Part shown: positions 43,036-52,843 of the stretch, in pieces
Position numbering within the stretch: position 1 is the first letter of the stretch
How the letters are laid out: each line of letters begins with the position of its first letter
Assembly (NCBI RefSeq): GCF_001458215.1
Contig: NZ_CYTW01000002.1
Coordinates: 124,001 to 188,000 of the forward strand
DNA: 64,000 bases
Source of the DNA: Shimia thalassica
GTDB taxonomy: Bacteria; Pseudomonadota; Alphaproteobacteria; Rhodobacterales; Rhodobacteraceae
Direction of reading: 5' to 3'
Notes under the pieces: model-generated
Databases searched by the model: none
Told to the model about the DNA's origin: nothing
What the model saw: the letters and a program-made list of their open reading frames with translations, nothing else
Made by a program: the position numbers and the translations under genes

Positions 43036-43095
43036 ATGGGTAATCTTATCGCACATAACGGCCTCCGACGCCTGCGACGTACGTTCCTCCGATAA
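43036..43095 (+). CDS. possible arginine-rich leader peptide upstream of argD
   Basis: A 19-codon ORF, MGNLIAHNGLRRLRRTFLR, with AGAGAGG four bases before its ATG and a TAA at 43093. Five codons are Arg (CGA, CGC, CGA, CGT, CGA), four of them packed in LRRLRR, in the 299-base gap before the arginine-biosynthesis genes argD-argF. This fits a ribosome-stalling attenuation leader. A weak hairpin, CGTGG-GGCAA-CCACG, followed by GGGCTTCTTT lies at 43195-43219, just before argD. Chance occurrence cannot be excluded. Confidence 0.4.
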   Translation: MGNLIAHNGLRRLRRTFLR

Positions 43096-43235
43096 TCGGC
43101 GGTACGCCTGATGTTGCGCCAAAAACGCAGCGCCTCCCCATAAATTGCGTCACAGATACGCAGCACTTTCCGACATTGTTGACTTGACCGCCTGCGTGGG
43201 GCAACCACGGGGCTTCTTTAATTAAGGACAGGACC

Positions 43236-44417
43236 ATGATCCCTTCTGTTTTGCCAACTTATAACCGTGCGCCTTTGAACTTTGTCAAAGGCGAAGGAAG
43301 CTGGATGATCGAGGCAGATGGCCGACGTTTTCTGGATCTGGGCGCGGGGATCGCAGTGAATGTTCTGGGGCACGCCAACCCGATTTTGGTGGACGCTTTG
43401 ACCGAACAGGCCAACAAGCTGTGGCACGTGTCGAACCTTTATCAGATCCCACAGCAACAGGCGCTGGCCGACAAACTGGTTGATAACAGCTTTGCTGACA
43501 CCGTTTTTTTCACTAACTCGGGCACCGAAGCCTGCGAGCTGGCCGTGAAAATGGCGCGCAAGTACTGGTTTGAAAAAGGTCAGCCGGAAAAGGTTGAAAT
43601 CATCGGCTTTGATGGCGCGTTTCATGGCCGGTCTTCGGCAGGCATTGCCGCGGCGGGTGGTGAAAAGCTGACCAAGGGATTTGGTCCTTTGCTTCCCGGC
43701 TTCAAGCATCTGACATGGGGCGACATAGCCGCGTTGAACGATGCGATTGACGAAAATACGGCCGCCGTGATTGTCGAGCCCATTCAGGGCGAGGGGGGTA
43801 TTCGCCCGCTTGCGGATGAAGATCTGAAAGAGCTGGCGCACATTTGCAAGGAAAACGACGTCTTGTTGATTCTGGACGAGGTGCAATGTGGTGTTGGCCG
43901 GACGGGCAAGCTGTTTGCGCATGAATGGGCCGGCGTTACGCCAGATATCATGATGGTCGCCAAAGGCATCGGCGGTGGCTTTCCGCTGGGTGCCGTGTTG
44001 GCGACCGAAGACGCGGCCAGCGGCATGGTTGCGGGCACGCATGGGTCGACCTATGGCGGAAACCCTCTGGGATGTGCCGTGGGCAACGCGGTCATGGACA
44101 CGGTTTCAACCCCGGAATTTCTGGCAGACGTGAACCGCAAGGCCGGTTTGTTCCGTCAAAAGCTCGAAGGTCTTGTCGCCGCGCATCCGCACGTTTTTGA
44201 AGAAGTACGCGGGTCCGGCCTTATGCTGGGGCTCAAGTGCTTTGCGCCCAACATCGATATCGTAAACGCAAGCTATGACCAAGAGATCGCTACCGTGCCG
44301 GCAGCAGACAACGTTGTCCGTCTGTTGCCCCCTTTGACAATCACTGATGAAGAAATTTCCGAGGCCGTTTCCCGGCTGGATAAAGCGGCGGCAACGGTCA
44401 CCGCGAACAAGGACTAA
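43236..44417 (+). CDS. argD: acetylornithine aminotransferase
   Basis: A 393-residue class III PLP aminotransferase. It has [19 protein letters not shown], the phosphate-binding region [20 protein letters not shown], and the PLP Lys in [27 protein letters not shown] is just before the ATG. It converts N-acetylglutamate semialdehyde to N-acetylornithine in arginine synthesis and is four bases from argF. Confidence 0.93.
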   Translation: MIPSVLPTYNRAPLNFVKGEGSWMIEADGRRFLDLGAGIAVNVLGHANPILVDALTEQANKLWHVSNLYQIPQQQALADKLVDNSFADTVFFTNSGTEACELAVKMARKYWFEKGQPEKVEIIGFDGAFHGRSSAGIAAAGGEKLTKGFGPLLPGFKHLTWGDIAALNDAIDENTAAVIVEPIQGEGGIRPLADEDLKELAHICKENDVLLILDEVQCGVGRTGKLFAHEWAGVTPDIMMVAKGIGGGFPLGAVLATEDAASGMVAGTHGSTYGGNPLGCAVGNAVMDTVSTPEFLADVNRKAGLFRQKLEGLVAAHPHVFEEVRGSGLMLGLKCFAPNIDIVNASYDQEIATVPAADNVVRLLPPLTITDEEISEAVSRLDKAAATVTANKD

Positions 44418-44421
44418 GAAC

Positions 44422-45348
44422 ATGAACCATTTTTTGGATATTCATAAGACAGACGCGGCGGACTTGCGGGGCATCATTGATAGCGCCAAAGCCGTCAAAA
44501 ATGCGCGCAATGGCAAACCAAAGGGGGCCTTGGATGCGGATCTGCCGCTGAAGGACCACATGGTTGCTCTGATTTTTGAGAAACCTTCGACACGGACACG
44601 CGTTTCGTTTGACGTTGGGGTGCGCCAGATGGGTGGCCAGACGATGGTCCTGTCGGGCAAGGAAATGCAGTTGGGCCATGGTGAAACCATCGCCGACACC
44701 GCGCGCGTTCTTAGCCGCTATGTCGACATGATCATGATCCGTACATTTGAAGAGCAGGTGCTTCTGGAGCTGGCGGAATATTCGGATGTTCCCGTGATCA
44801 ATGGTCTGACCGATCGCACGCATCCCTGTCAAATCATGGCCGACATCCTGACCTATGAAGAGCATCGCGGATCGATTGCGGGCAAAAAGGTTGTCTGGTC
44901 CGGCGACGGTAACAATGTTTGTGCCTCTTTCATCCATGCTGCGGGGCAATTCGGATTTGACCTGACTTTTACTGGTCCAGAGGTTCTTGATCCGGAACAG
45001 GGGTTTGTCGATCTGGCGCGTTCCAAAGGGGCAAAGATCGAAATCGTGCGCGACCCGGCAGAAGCCGTGGCAGGCGCAGATCTGGTTGTCACGGACACAT
45101 GGGTGTCGATGCATGACGCGCAATCAGCACGCGAGCGTCGCCATAACCAGCTGCGCCCCTATCAGGTGAATGAAGAGCTGATGAGCCATGCCAACCCGGA
45201 CGCGCTGTTTATGCATTGTTTGCCGGCGCACCGGAACGAAGAAGCCACAAACGTGGTTATGGATGGCCCCAATTCGGTGATCTTTGACGAAGCGGAAAAC
45301 AGGCTGCATGCGCAAAAAGCCGTAATGCGCTGGTGTCTGGGCAAATAA
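44422..45348 (+). CDS. argF: ornithine carbamoyltransferase
   Basis: A 308-residue enzyme. The carbamoyl-phosphate motif is [12 protein letters not shown], then HPCQ, the ornithine loop DTWVSM and the catalytic HCLPAHR. The ATG at 44422 ([15 protein letters not shown]) follows argD by four bases; the upstream frame lies within argD. It makes citrulline. A strong terminator follows. Confidence 0.95.
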   Translation: MNHFLDIHKTDAADLRGIIDSAKAVKNARNGKPKGALDADLPLKDHMVALIFEKPSTRTRVSFDVGVRQMGGQTMVLSGKEMQLGHGETIADTARVLSRYVDMIMIRTFEEQVLLELAEYSDVPVINGLTDRTHPCQIMADILTYEEHRGSIAGKKVVWSGDGNNVCASFIHAAGQFGFDLTFTGPEVLDPEQGFVDLARSKGAKIEIVRDPAEAVAGADLVVTDTWVSMHDAQSARERRHNQLRPYQVNEELMSHANPDALFMHCLPAHRNEEATNVVMDGPNSVIFDEAENRLHAQKAVMRWCLGK

Positions 45349-45369
45349 ATCGCCGCAAAAGACAGTTAA

Positions 45370-45399
45370 AACGCCTCGCCATGTGCGGGGCGTTTTTTT
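45370..45399 (+). terminator. rho-independent terminator of argDF
   Basis: AACGCCTCGC / GCGGGGCGTT stem (one T-G pair), loop CATGT, then seven T. It begins 22 bases after the argF stop. Confidence 0.88.
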
Positions 45400-45627
45400 G
45401 TTTGCAAGACCTGCCCGGTCATCCTTCATGATCTTTGGGGCAACAAGGGCAAGGTTTCTGCTTGGCCTGTGATCAAGATGCGCTAAGGTTGTGGGATAGA
45501 TACATAAATCACAATTTTGCCTTAATGGATTGATACGCGCGGGACCAAAGTGACGTTTCTTTGATCTCGGAACATTTGTTTGAATGGTTGGTCCGACGAC
45601 CGTCACGCAAGAGTGTTGGAGAAAGAT

Positions 45628-46656
45628 ATGGCTCAGGCATCAGCCCCAAAGGACAACCGTCCTCACATCGTGATTGCTGGCGCGGGCAGCATCGGCTGTT
45701 TTGTGGGTGGTTTGCTGATACGTGGTGCGCATCGTGTGACGTTGCTGATGCGGGAACGGATGGCAGACGAGATTTTGCGGCAAGGCCTGACAATCACCGA
45801 TTTCAACGAACTGGATGAAGAGTTGTCTCCGGATGTGTTTGGCATCGCCACGACGCCGGAATGCCTGAAAACCGCTGACATTATCTTGGTGACTGTCAAA
45901 AGCAGCGCGACCGAAAAGATGGCGCAGGAAATCCGGGCGCATGCGCCGACATACGCCGTTGTCATCAGTCTTCAAAACGGTGTCGGCAACGCGGAAATAC
46001 TGCAGAACAACCTGCCGGATCATGATGTACGCGCCGGAATGGTGCCCTTTAACGTTGTGTCCAAAGGCGGCGGGTGTTTCCACAGGGGCACCAGCGGAGA
46101 CATCATTATTGCCAAAGGTAAAAACCACATCGCCCGCATGCTCAGCGTGCCTGATCTGCACTTTCAGGATCGCGCCGATATGGCACCCGTTCAGTGGGGC
46201 AAGCTGCTGATCAATCTGAACAACGCGCTGAATGCCCTGTCCGGCCTGACCCTGCGCGAGCAGTTGAGCAGCATGCCATGGCGCAGATTGATGTCAGACC
46301 AGATGGCCGAGGCCGTGCGTGTCTTGGAAAAAGCGGGCATTTCGGCCGAAACGCCCATGTCGCGGCGCATCCCCATCCGCTTTGTGCCTAAAATCCTGCG
46401 CCTTCCGTCGCCTGTGTTCAAACGGGTTGCGCGCACGATGCTGACGATCGATCCGCTGGCCCGCAGTTCGATGTGGGAAGATCTTGAAAAGGGACGCCTC
46501 ACCGAAATCGAAGAGCTTCAGGGCCTGATCGTCACCTTGGCACAAGAAAAAGGCGACAAAGCCCCGATCAACATGCGTGTTGCATCCCTGATCCGGGACG
46601 CAGAAAAAAGCGGCCGTGGGTCGCCGCAGCTTTTGCCGCACGAAATCCATGTCTGA
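45628..46656 (+). CDS. ketopantoate reductase family protein
   Basis: A 342-residue protein with the N-terminal NADP motif IAGAGSIGCFVGGLLIRGAH, a VKSSATEKMAQ segment and the ApbA/PanE C-terminal helical domain (QWGKLLINLNNALNALSGLT, with the catalytic Lys and substrate Asn). The start ATG at 45628 has TTGGAGAAAGAT upstream. PanE reduces 2-dehydropantoate for pantothenate synthesis; other members act on other 2-oxo acids. No pan genes are adjacent, so the symbol is withheld. Confidence 0.8.
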   Translation: MAQASAPKDNRPHIVIAGAGSIGCFVGGLLIRGAHRVTLLMRERMADEILRQGLTITDFNELDEELSPDVFGIATTPECLKTADIILVTVKSSATEKMAQEIRAHAPTYAVVISLQNGVGNAEILQNNLPDHDVRAGMVPFNVVSKGGGCFHRGTSGDIIIAKGKNHIARMLSVPDLHFQDRADMAPVQWGKLLINLNNALNALSGLTLREQLSSMPWRRLMSDQMAEAVRVLEKAGISAETPMSRRIPIRFVPKILRLPSPVFKRVARTMLTIDPLARSSMWEDLEKGRLTEIEELQGLIVTLAQEKGDKAPINMRVASLIRDAEKSGRGSPQLLPHEIHV

Positions 46657-46744
46657 CGGATAAACCCGATCCACGCCTGATGCCTCTTGCGGCATTGCCT
46701 CTCACAGCGCAGAGTGTGGACACTAAAGAAGTGGAAGAGATTGA

Positions 46745-48160
46745 ATGCGCCAAGCGGATATTGGTGTCTTTGGATTAGGGACAATGGGCAGCGCGCTCGC
46801 GCTTAATTTCGCGGAACAGGGCGTGCGTGTCGCTGTTGGCAACAGGGAAACGGAGTGGGTTGATGCGTTTCTCGAGGAAGCCGGAACGCTCGCCTCTCAT
46901 ATCGTGCCAACCCATTCGCTTGAAAGCTTCGTTGCAGAACTCGAAGTCCCGCGCGTCGTTTTGTTCATGATCCCGTCCGGTGCCCCTGTTGATCACATGA
47001 TCCAGGCGGTCTTGCCGTTGCTCAGCGCCGGAGACACGATTGTTGATGCTGGCAATGCAGATTTCAATGACACGCGGCGCCGTTCTGCGGCACTTGCGGC
47101 CCAAGATATCAATTTCGTCGGCATGGGCGTGTCCGGAGGGGAAGAGGGCGCCAGAAACGGCCCTTCGATGATGGTTGGGGGAAGCGATGCAAGCTGGCAA
47201 CGGCTTCAACCGATGCTCGACCCCGTTGCCGCCAAGTTTCAAGATGCGCCTTGTGTGGCCCATATGGGGACGGATGGCGCGGGCCACTTTGTCAAAACGG
47301 TTCACAACGGTATCGAATATGCCGATATGCAATTGATTGCCGAGGTTTATGGCTTGTTGCGGGATGGTGGCGGCTGGGAGTCCCCGCGTATTGCCGCGCT
47401 GTTCGATCGCTGGAACCAAGGCCCCTTGCGCAGCTTCCTGATGGAGATTTCGGCCAAAGTGCTTTTGGCAACTGATCCGAAAACGGGACGACCTGCTGTC
47501 GAGGTGATCGTGGACAAGGCGGGTCAAAAAGGAACGGGACGCTGGACCGTGATCGAGGCGCTCAAACTGGGACAGTCGGCCTCGGGTATCGAGGCGGCGG
47601 TTGGTGCGCGCAGTTGGTCCTCGGAGAAAGAACTGCGTCAACGGTTGTCCCATGCCCTGTCAGGGGCCGAAACGGTGGCGCTGCCGACGGAAAACGAACT
47701 GGAACAGGCTTTTGCCGCTGCGCGTTTGCTTGCGCATATTCAGGGGTTTTCCGTGCTGCAGGCCGCTTCTGACACTTTTGACTGGTCACTGGATCTGTCA
47801 CGGATTGCCGAAATCTGGCGGGCTGGGTGCATCATCCGGTCGGCGTTGCTGGATGATTTGGCAACGGCGCTGCGCGAGATTCAATTCGGGGCATCCTTGT
47901 TGGAGATCACCCAGTTTCAAAAGACACTGGACGCCACGGTTCCGGCCTTGCGCAAAGTAGTTGTGGCGGGGGTTCAGGGCGGCGTGCCGGTGCCCGCACT
48001 TGCGGCTTTGCTGGGATGGTATGACTCGATGAGACAGGCCCGCGGCACGACAAACCTGATTCAGGCGCAGCGTGATTTCTTTGGGCACCACGGGTTTGAA
48101 CGCGTGGATGCAACAGGCAAACACCACGGCCCTTGGTGGGATGTGTCAGCGACATCATGA
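46745..48160 (+). CDS. gnd: 6-phosphogluconate dehydrogenase, decarboxylating
   Basis: A 471-residue enzyme of normal length. It has the dinucleotide motif GLGTMGSALALNF, the substrate signature GVSGGEEGARNGPSMMVGG, and HFVKTVHNGIEYADMQLIAE with the catalytic Lys. It oxidises 6-phosphogluconate to ribulose 5-phosphate in the pentose phosphate pathway. The 2-residue change MV in place of the more usual MPGG end of the signature is minor. No zwf or pgl is adjacent. Convergent with the PiT gene across a shared terminator. Confidence 0.92.
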   Translation: MRQADIGVFGLGTMGSALALNFAEQGVRVAVGNRETEWVDAFLEEAGTLASHIVPTHSLESFVAELEVPRVVLFMIPSGAPVDHMIQAVLPLLSAGDTIVDAGNADFNDTRRRSAALAAQDINFVGMGVSGGEEGARNGPSMMVGGSDASWQRLQPMLDPVAAKFQDAPCVAHMGTDGAGHFVKTVHNGIEYADMQLIAEVYGLLRDGGGWESPRIAALFDRWNQGPLRSFLMEISAKVLLATDPKTGRPAVEVIVDKAGQKGTGRWTVIEALKLGQSASGIEAAVGARSWSSEKELRQRLSHALSGAETVALPTENELEQAFAAARLLAHIQGFSVLQAASDTFDWSLDLSRIAEIWRAGCIIRSALLDDLATALREIQFGASLLEITQFQKTLDATVPALRKVVVAGVQGGVPVPALAALLGWYDSMRQARGTTNLIQAQRDFFGHHGFERVDATGKHHGPWWDVSATS

Positions 48161-48163
48161 AAC

Positions 48164-48201
48164 AAAAAACGCCCAAGAGCTATGACACTCTTGAGCGTTT
48201 T
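48164..48201. terminator. bidirectional terminator between gnd and the PiT gene
   Basis: AACGC-C-CAAGAG / CTCTTG-AGCGTT stem with an 8-base loop, flanked by AAAAA and TTTT, so it can terminate both convergent genes. Confidence 0.8.
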
Positions 48202-48224
48202 GAATTCAAGGCAACACTTGTGCC

Positions 48225-49709
48225 TTAGTTGACGATCGCATTCAGGATCAGGAAAATCACGGCAGACATCATCGCTGCTGCGGGCACGGTGATCACCCAT
48301 GCCGCGATAATCGTCATAAAGTGGCTGCGCCGAACCAGCTTGCGACGGCGGCGTTCCTCGGGGGCGATACGCGTGGCCGCAGGGCGTTTTATGGCTGACT
48401 TGCGCAGGCGACGCTCTGCGTCCCATTCACGGTAGAAACCAACACCGAACACGCCGCCCACCGCAATGTGTGTCGAGGATACGGGCAACCCGAGCCATGA
48501 CGCGACAATCACGGTAATCGCCGCAGACAAAGCCACACAGTAGGCCCGCATCGGGTTCAGCTTGGTGATCTGGCTGCCGACCATGCGGATCAGCTTTGGC
48601 CCGAAAAGGAACAGGCCAAACGAGATACCAAAGGCACCGATGACCATGACCCATGTCGGGATGCTGACCTTGGCGGCGAAATCACCAAACTCGGAGGCGT
48701 GCACGATTGCGGCCAAAGGACCAACGGCGTTCGCAACATCGTTTGCACCATGCGCAAAAGACAGAAGAGCTGCGGAAAAGACCAGCGGAATACCGAACAG
48801 AACCTTGAGCGATTTGTTCCGGTTCTCGAGACCTTCCGACTGTTTCCGGATCAGGGGTTTGGTCACGAAATAGGTGATCAGACCAGCCGTTGCACCAATG
48901 GTCAAAGCGGTTGGCATATCGATCTTGATGATCCGTTTCAGGCCTTTAAGCGCAAGGTAGGATGTGAAGGCAGCGGCCATAATGGCAACCAGAACAGGAA
49001 CCCAGCGCCGTGCAGCGGCGATCTTGTCGTCCTGATAGATGATTTTGATTTTGATAAAGGCCAGAAACGCGGCTGCAATAGCGCCGCCAAGCACGGGGGA
49101 AATCACCCATGATGCCGCGATTTTGCCCATTGTGGGCCAGTTCACAGCGGCAAAACCTGCGGCTGCGATGCCTGCGCCCATAACGCCGCCCACAACCGAG
49201 TGCGTGGTGGATACTGGCGCGCCGACATATGTGGCAAGGTTTACCCAAAGCGCGGATGAGATCAAAGCAGCCATCATGGCCCAGATAAAGATCTGTGCGT
49301 TTTGAATGCCCGCCGGATCAATGATGCCCTTGGAAATGGTCGAAACAACATCGCCACCCGCAAGAAGCGCACCGGCACTTTCAAAAATGGCGGCAATCAG
49401 GATCGCGCCGCCCATCGTCAGGGCATTGGCCCCCACGGCGGGCCCCATGTTGTTGGCCACATCGTTGGCGCCGATGTTGATCGCCATATAGGCACCAAAG
49501 CCCGCCGCAGCGACAACAATCAGGTTTGAAGGATGGTCACCATAGAAAATTCCGGCAGTGATCCCGGCAAGAACGATGAAGACAAGCGCAATGCCAAGCC
49601 CGACCATGGGGCGTGCAACATATTGTGTGCCGGTTTCTAAATGAGAAAATCTTTCGAGATCGCGATCAAGTGTCTCCAGATGATCGTTATCGTTTGGTTG
49701 TGTACTCAC
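48225..49709 (-). CDS. pit: inorganic phosphate transporter, PiT family
   Basis: A 494-residue membrane protein. Both PiT/PNaS signatures are present: GANDVANNMGPAVGANAL in the first half and GANDVANAVGPLAAI in the second. The start is GTG at 49709, preceded by AAGGGGGG with eight bases spacing. PiT carriers import phosphate, often as a metal complex, by proton or sodium symport. Unlike many PiT genes there is no adjacent DUF47/PhoU-like gene. A PHO-box-like array lies 68-96 bases upstream. Confidence 0.9.
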   Translation of the reverse strand: MSTQPNDNDHLETLDRDLERFSHLETGTQYVARPMVGLGIALVFIVLAGITAGIFYGDHPSNLIVVAAAGFGAYMAINIGANDVANNMGPAVGANALTMGGAILIAAIFESAGALLAGGDVVSTISKGIIDPAGIQNAQIFIWAMMAALISSALWVNLATYVGAPVSTTHSVVGGVMGAGIAAAGFAAVNWPTMGKIAASWVISPVLGGAIAAAFLAFIKIKIIYQDDKIAAARRWVPVLVAIMAAAFTSYLALKGLKRIIKIDMPTALTIGATAGLITYFVTKPLIRKQSEGLENRNKSLKVLFGIPLVFSAALLSFAHGANDVANAVGPLAAIVHASEFGDFAAKVSIPTWVMVIGAFGISFGLFLFGPKLIRMVGSQITKLNPMRAYCVALSAAITVIVASWLGLPVSSTHIAVGGVFGVGFYREWDAERRLRKSAIKRPAATRIAPEERRRRKLVRRSHFMTIIAAWVITVPAAAMMSAVIFLILNAIVN

Positions 49710-49776
49710 GTGACATACCCCCCTTCAAAGCGTTCAAGAGCCGCACTAGGGGAGCCCCTTGCGCAAAGCAAGGGCG

Positions 49777-49805
49777 GTGTCACAAAACTGTAGTGAAAGT
49801 GTTAC
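49777..49805 (+). promoter_or_regulatory. PHO-box-like array upstream of the PiT gene
   Basis: Three 7-bp units separated by 4 A-rich bases, an exact 11-bp period: GTGTCAC-AAAA-CTGTAGT-GAAA-GTGTTAC. The consensus PhoB site is CTGTCAT repeats with 4-bp AT spacers. It reads on the + strand, opposite to the PiT gene, and overlaps the end of the Nudix gene. A hairpin CCCTTGC-GCAAA-GCAAGGG (49756-49774) lies between it and pit. PhoB represses pit in Sinorhizobium, so repression is plausible. Confidence 0.5.
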
Positions 49806-50260
49806 AATTGACGCAACAGTTCTTTCAATTGGGGTTCGTTCACCATGTTGGCCGCTTCTGCGGGGGTTACCCATTTGCGGCGACGTTCGTGCGCCTCGGG
49901 GTAATCATCCGTAAGACGCTTTACACGAATAGGGTACACCAGCGTTTCAACACGGACTGGAAGGCCGCTTTTCAGTTCTTTGTCATAGTCGTAAGAGCCA
50001 AGAACCTGATCCGACACGTCACCCTTTTTCACGCCGGCCTCTTCCCATGCTTCTTGCATGGCGGCCTCGTGGGCGTCTTTGCCGTCAATGGGCCAGCCTT
50101 TGGGGATGATCCAGCGACCTGTGTCGCGGCTGCTGACAAGCAGAACTTTTTTCTTTGGGCCATCTTCGCGATAGCACAGCGCCGCCACCTGAAGACGTTT
50201 AGGGCGTCGTAACATCGGGCCAACCATAGTGGTCAGCGCTTTTTTAAAGGCGTTGGTCAT
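49802..50260 (-). CDS. Nudix hydrolase, DIPP-like
   Basis: A 152-residue Nudix protein. The Nudix helix is in PKGWPIDGKDAHEAAMQEAW followed by EEAGV; relative to GX5EX7REUXEEXGU, the first Glu is Lys and the Arg is Gln, but the metal-binding EEAG core is kept. The WIIPKGWP start resembles diphosphoinositol-polyphosphate-type Nudix enzymes, common in Rhodobacteraceae. The substrate is unknown. It lies upstream of the PiT gene on the same strand with 92 bases between. Confidence 0.85.
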   Translation of the reverse strand: MTNAFKKALTTMVGPMLRRPKRLQVAALCYREDGPKKKVLLVSSRDTGRWIIPKGWPIDGKDAHEAAMQEAWEEAGVKKGDVSDQVLGSYDYDKELKSGLPVRVETLVYPIRVKRLTDDYPEAHERRRKWVTPAEAANMVNEPQLKELLRQL

Positions 50261-50347
50261 AGTCTGCTCATTGTTCGCGTTTTTTGTCTGTGCATTGTAT
50301 ATACAATTATCAGGTTGATTTTCAACCCTTGCACTAATTTTTCTTTT

Positions 50348-52801
50348 TTATTGGGGTTTTCGGCGCTTTGCGCGCAACGTGGGATCGGCTTGGGTCGGGT
50401 CTTCGGGCCAGGGATGTCTTGGATAACGCCCTCGCATATCCTTGCGTACATCCGCATAAGACGTGGCCCAAAAGCCGGGAATGTCCATCGTTGTCTGAAC
50501 TGGCCGTCCTGCCGGAGATTGCAGCGTAACGCGAAGCGGCGTGCGTCCCACCATGGGGTGCGAGGTCTGGCCAAACAGCTCTTGCAGCCGCAAGCTTATC
50601 TCCGGATGCTCACCGGAATAGTCGATCGGGATCTTGCGGTTTAGCGGCGTTGTAAAATGCGCTGGTGCCTGCTGGTCAAGAAGTTGCATTTGGCCCCAGT
50701 CAAGTTGTGCTCTCAGCGCTTCAAGAACGTCGAACTTCTTCCAGTGCTCTGCTGTCTTTACACCGTTCAGATGCGGCAACAACCACTGCTCGATACGGTC
50801 CATCAAGGCCTCTGTCGTCATATCGGGCAGGTCATGTCCTGCCGCTCTTATCAATTCGACACGGGAGACAAACCGGCGGGCGGGGCCTGACAGGGACAGC
50901 CCGAGGTCACGCACGCCATCCAGCATGGCATAGGCAATTTTGTCGTCAGGTGCCTCTTTCCAGATGCGGTCATCAAGGGCAACGGCCCCCAGCATTTCTT
51001 GTCGTTTTGCAATCACGCGACGTTCGCGTTTTGACCAGACACAGCTGTCTTCCCATCTGATCTGATCTGCGAACAAGGACCGGATTTCCGCTTCGGAGAT
51101 GGCAATGGCTTGGCGGATGCGCGCCTCTCTCGGGTTGCCATCAGTGTCCGAAACAACAATCAGCCGGGTGTTGGCCAGTGGATCGGCATCGTCCAGCACA
51201 ACACCTTTTCCGCCCGACAGAACAAACCGTGGAACATCGCCTTTGCGCCGCAAACCAATACGATCAGGATAGGCCAGCGCTGCGGTTTCTGCCGCACTCA
51301 TCGGAGTTGCATTCGTGCGTTTGCCGGATTTGCCAAGACGTTTGGCTTCGTCGCGGATCGTGTGCAACGCAGCGCGGTTCACCTGATAGGGGCGCCGTTC
51401 GGTGAAGACTCTCAAATCCGACAGGGCCTCAAGGCGCAAGGCAAGGTCGACCGGCGCACCACGCGCCAGAGGATCGCGGGCCGCCAAAAGAGCCGCAAGC
51501 GGTGCCGCATCCGGCCCCGCAACGGTCAGCATATGGGCAAGGCGTGGGTGCAGGGGGATGGTGGCCAATGTTCGGCCGTGCCTTGTGATCCGGTTGTCGT
51601 CATCAAGGGCGCCAAGCATCCGCAAAACCGTTTGTGCTTCGGCAAAGGTGCCTGCATTCGGCGGTGTCAAAAACGCCATATCCTCAATCTTTGCCCCCCA
51701 AAGTGCCAGTTCAAGCGCAAGCCCCGTGAGGTCGGCAGATTCAATTTCGGCAGGCGGATAGGCAAGCATCGCGCCTTCCTCGCCCTTGGTCCAAAGACGG
51801 TAACAGACTCCTTCTGCAACGCGCCCTGCGCGCCCTTGGCGTTGGGTGGCTTCTGCACGGGTCACGCGATCCGTCACCAGACGTGACATGCCAGAGCCGG
51901 GGTCGAAACGGGCCCTTCGTGCCTTGCCTGCATCAACGACAACGCGAATGTCCTGAATGGTCAGGGAAGTTTCTGCGATGGATGTGGCAAGAACGACCTT
52001 GCGACCGGACTCGGATGGTCGGATGGCGGCTTGCTGGTCCTTAAAGGGCATCGCGCCAAAAAGCGGGCGGACGTGACATGTGTCGGGCAATCGCAGTTTG
52101 GCTTGGGTGCGGCGGATTTCGCCTTCGCCGGGCAGAAAGACCAGGACACCGCCCTCGGTCTCGGTGATCGCGGCTTCGATTGCACGTGCGGTTGCGTCTT
52201 CCAGACGTTCGCCTTTGGCCAGTGGTTTGTCCCGCCAGCGCGTTTCCACAGGAAAACTGCGCCCTTCCGATGTGATGACGGGGACATCCCCCATCAGGCG
52301 GGCCACGGGTTCTGCGTCAAGCGTGGCCGACATGGCCAACAGGATCAAATCGTCGCGCAGCGCATCGGCAATTTCAAGACACAGGGCAAGCCCCAGGTCA
52401 GCATTCAAAGAGCGTTCATGAAATTCGTCAAAAATGACCGCGCCAATGCCAGAAAGCTCGGCATCGCTCTGGATCATACGGGTCAGAATTCCTTCGGTGA
52501 CGACCTCGATCTTGGTCTCGCTGCTGACTTTGCTTTCTCCGCGTACACGATACCCGACTGTGGCGCCGGTTTTCTCTCCAAGAGTTTGCGCCATGCGCTC
52601 TGCCGCCGCTCGCGCGGCAAGCCGGCGCGGTTCAAGCATCAGAATTTTTCCGGCGCCGCTGCCAAGGCCAGCCTTTAGCATTTCAAGGGGCACAACCGTG
52701 GTTTTACCCGCCCCGGGTGGCGCTTGCAGCACGGCACGCCCCCTGTCGCGAAGCGCAGAGAGCAAAGATGGGATGGCGTCTTGGATCGGCAGGCGGGACA
52801 T
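50348..52801 (-). CDS. hrpB: ATP-dependent helicase HrpB
   Basis: An 817-residue DEAH-box helicase. It has APPGAGKTTVVPLEML (Walker A), DEFHERSLNADLGLAL (DEFH in place of DEAH), SATLDAEPVARLMGD, the motif VI RQGRAGRVAEG, and the HrpB C-terminal domain ending HPWPEDPTQADPT. I use the ATG at 52801 (MSRLPIQDAIPSLL); six further residues are open upstream. The helicase's cellular role is unclear in bacteria. Confidence 0.92.
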   Translation of the reverse strand: MSRLPIQDAIPSLLSALRDRGRAVLQAPPGAGKTTVVPLEMLKAGLGSGAGKILMLEPRRLAARAAAERMAQTLGEKTGATVGYRVRGESKVSSETKIEVVTEGILTRMIQSDAELSGIGAVIFDEFHERSLNADLGLALCLEIADALRDDLILLAMSATLDAEPVARLMGDVPVITSEGRSFPVETRWRDKPLAKGERLEDATARAIEAAITETEGGVLVFLPGEGEIRRTQAKLRLPDTCHVRPLFGAMPFKDQQAAIRPSESGRKVVLATSIAETSLTIQDIRVVVDAGKARRARFDPGSGMSRLVTDRVTRAEATQRQGRAGRVAEGVCYRLWTKGEEGAMLAYPPAEIESADLTGLALELALWGAKIEDMAFLTPPNAGTFAEAQTVLRMLGALDDDNRITRHGRTLATIPLHPRLAHMLTVAGPDAAPLAALLAARDPLARGAPVDLALRLEALSDLRVFTERRPYQVNRAALHTIRDEAKRLGKSGKRTNATPMSAAETAALAYPDRIGLRRKGDVPRFVLSGGKGVVLDDADPLANTRLIVVSDTDGNPREARIRQAIAISEAEIRSLFADQIRWEDSCVWSKRERRVIAKRQEMLGAVALDDRIWKEAPDDKIAYAMLDGVRDLGLSLSGPARRFVSRVELIRAAGHDLPDMTTEALMDRIEQWLLPHLNGVKTAEHWKKFDVLEALRAQLDWGQMQLLDQQAPAHFTTPLNRKIPIDYSGEHPEISLRLQELFGQTSHPMVGRTPLRVTLQSPAGRPVQTTMDIPGFWATSYADVRKDMRGRYPRHPWPEDPTQADPTLRAKRRKPQ

Positions 52802-52843
52802 GCGCCCCTTATCGGCCAAGCGGCAGGGCGGGTCCAGAGGGTC

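Noticed and set aside
43023-43237. Minus-strand ORFs of 61-63 codons in the argD leader region
   Set aside because: No ribosome sites, Arg/Gly-rich shadow composition; the region is better read as leader of argD.
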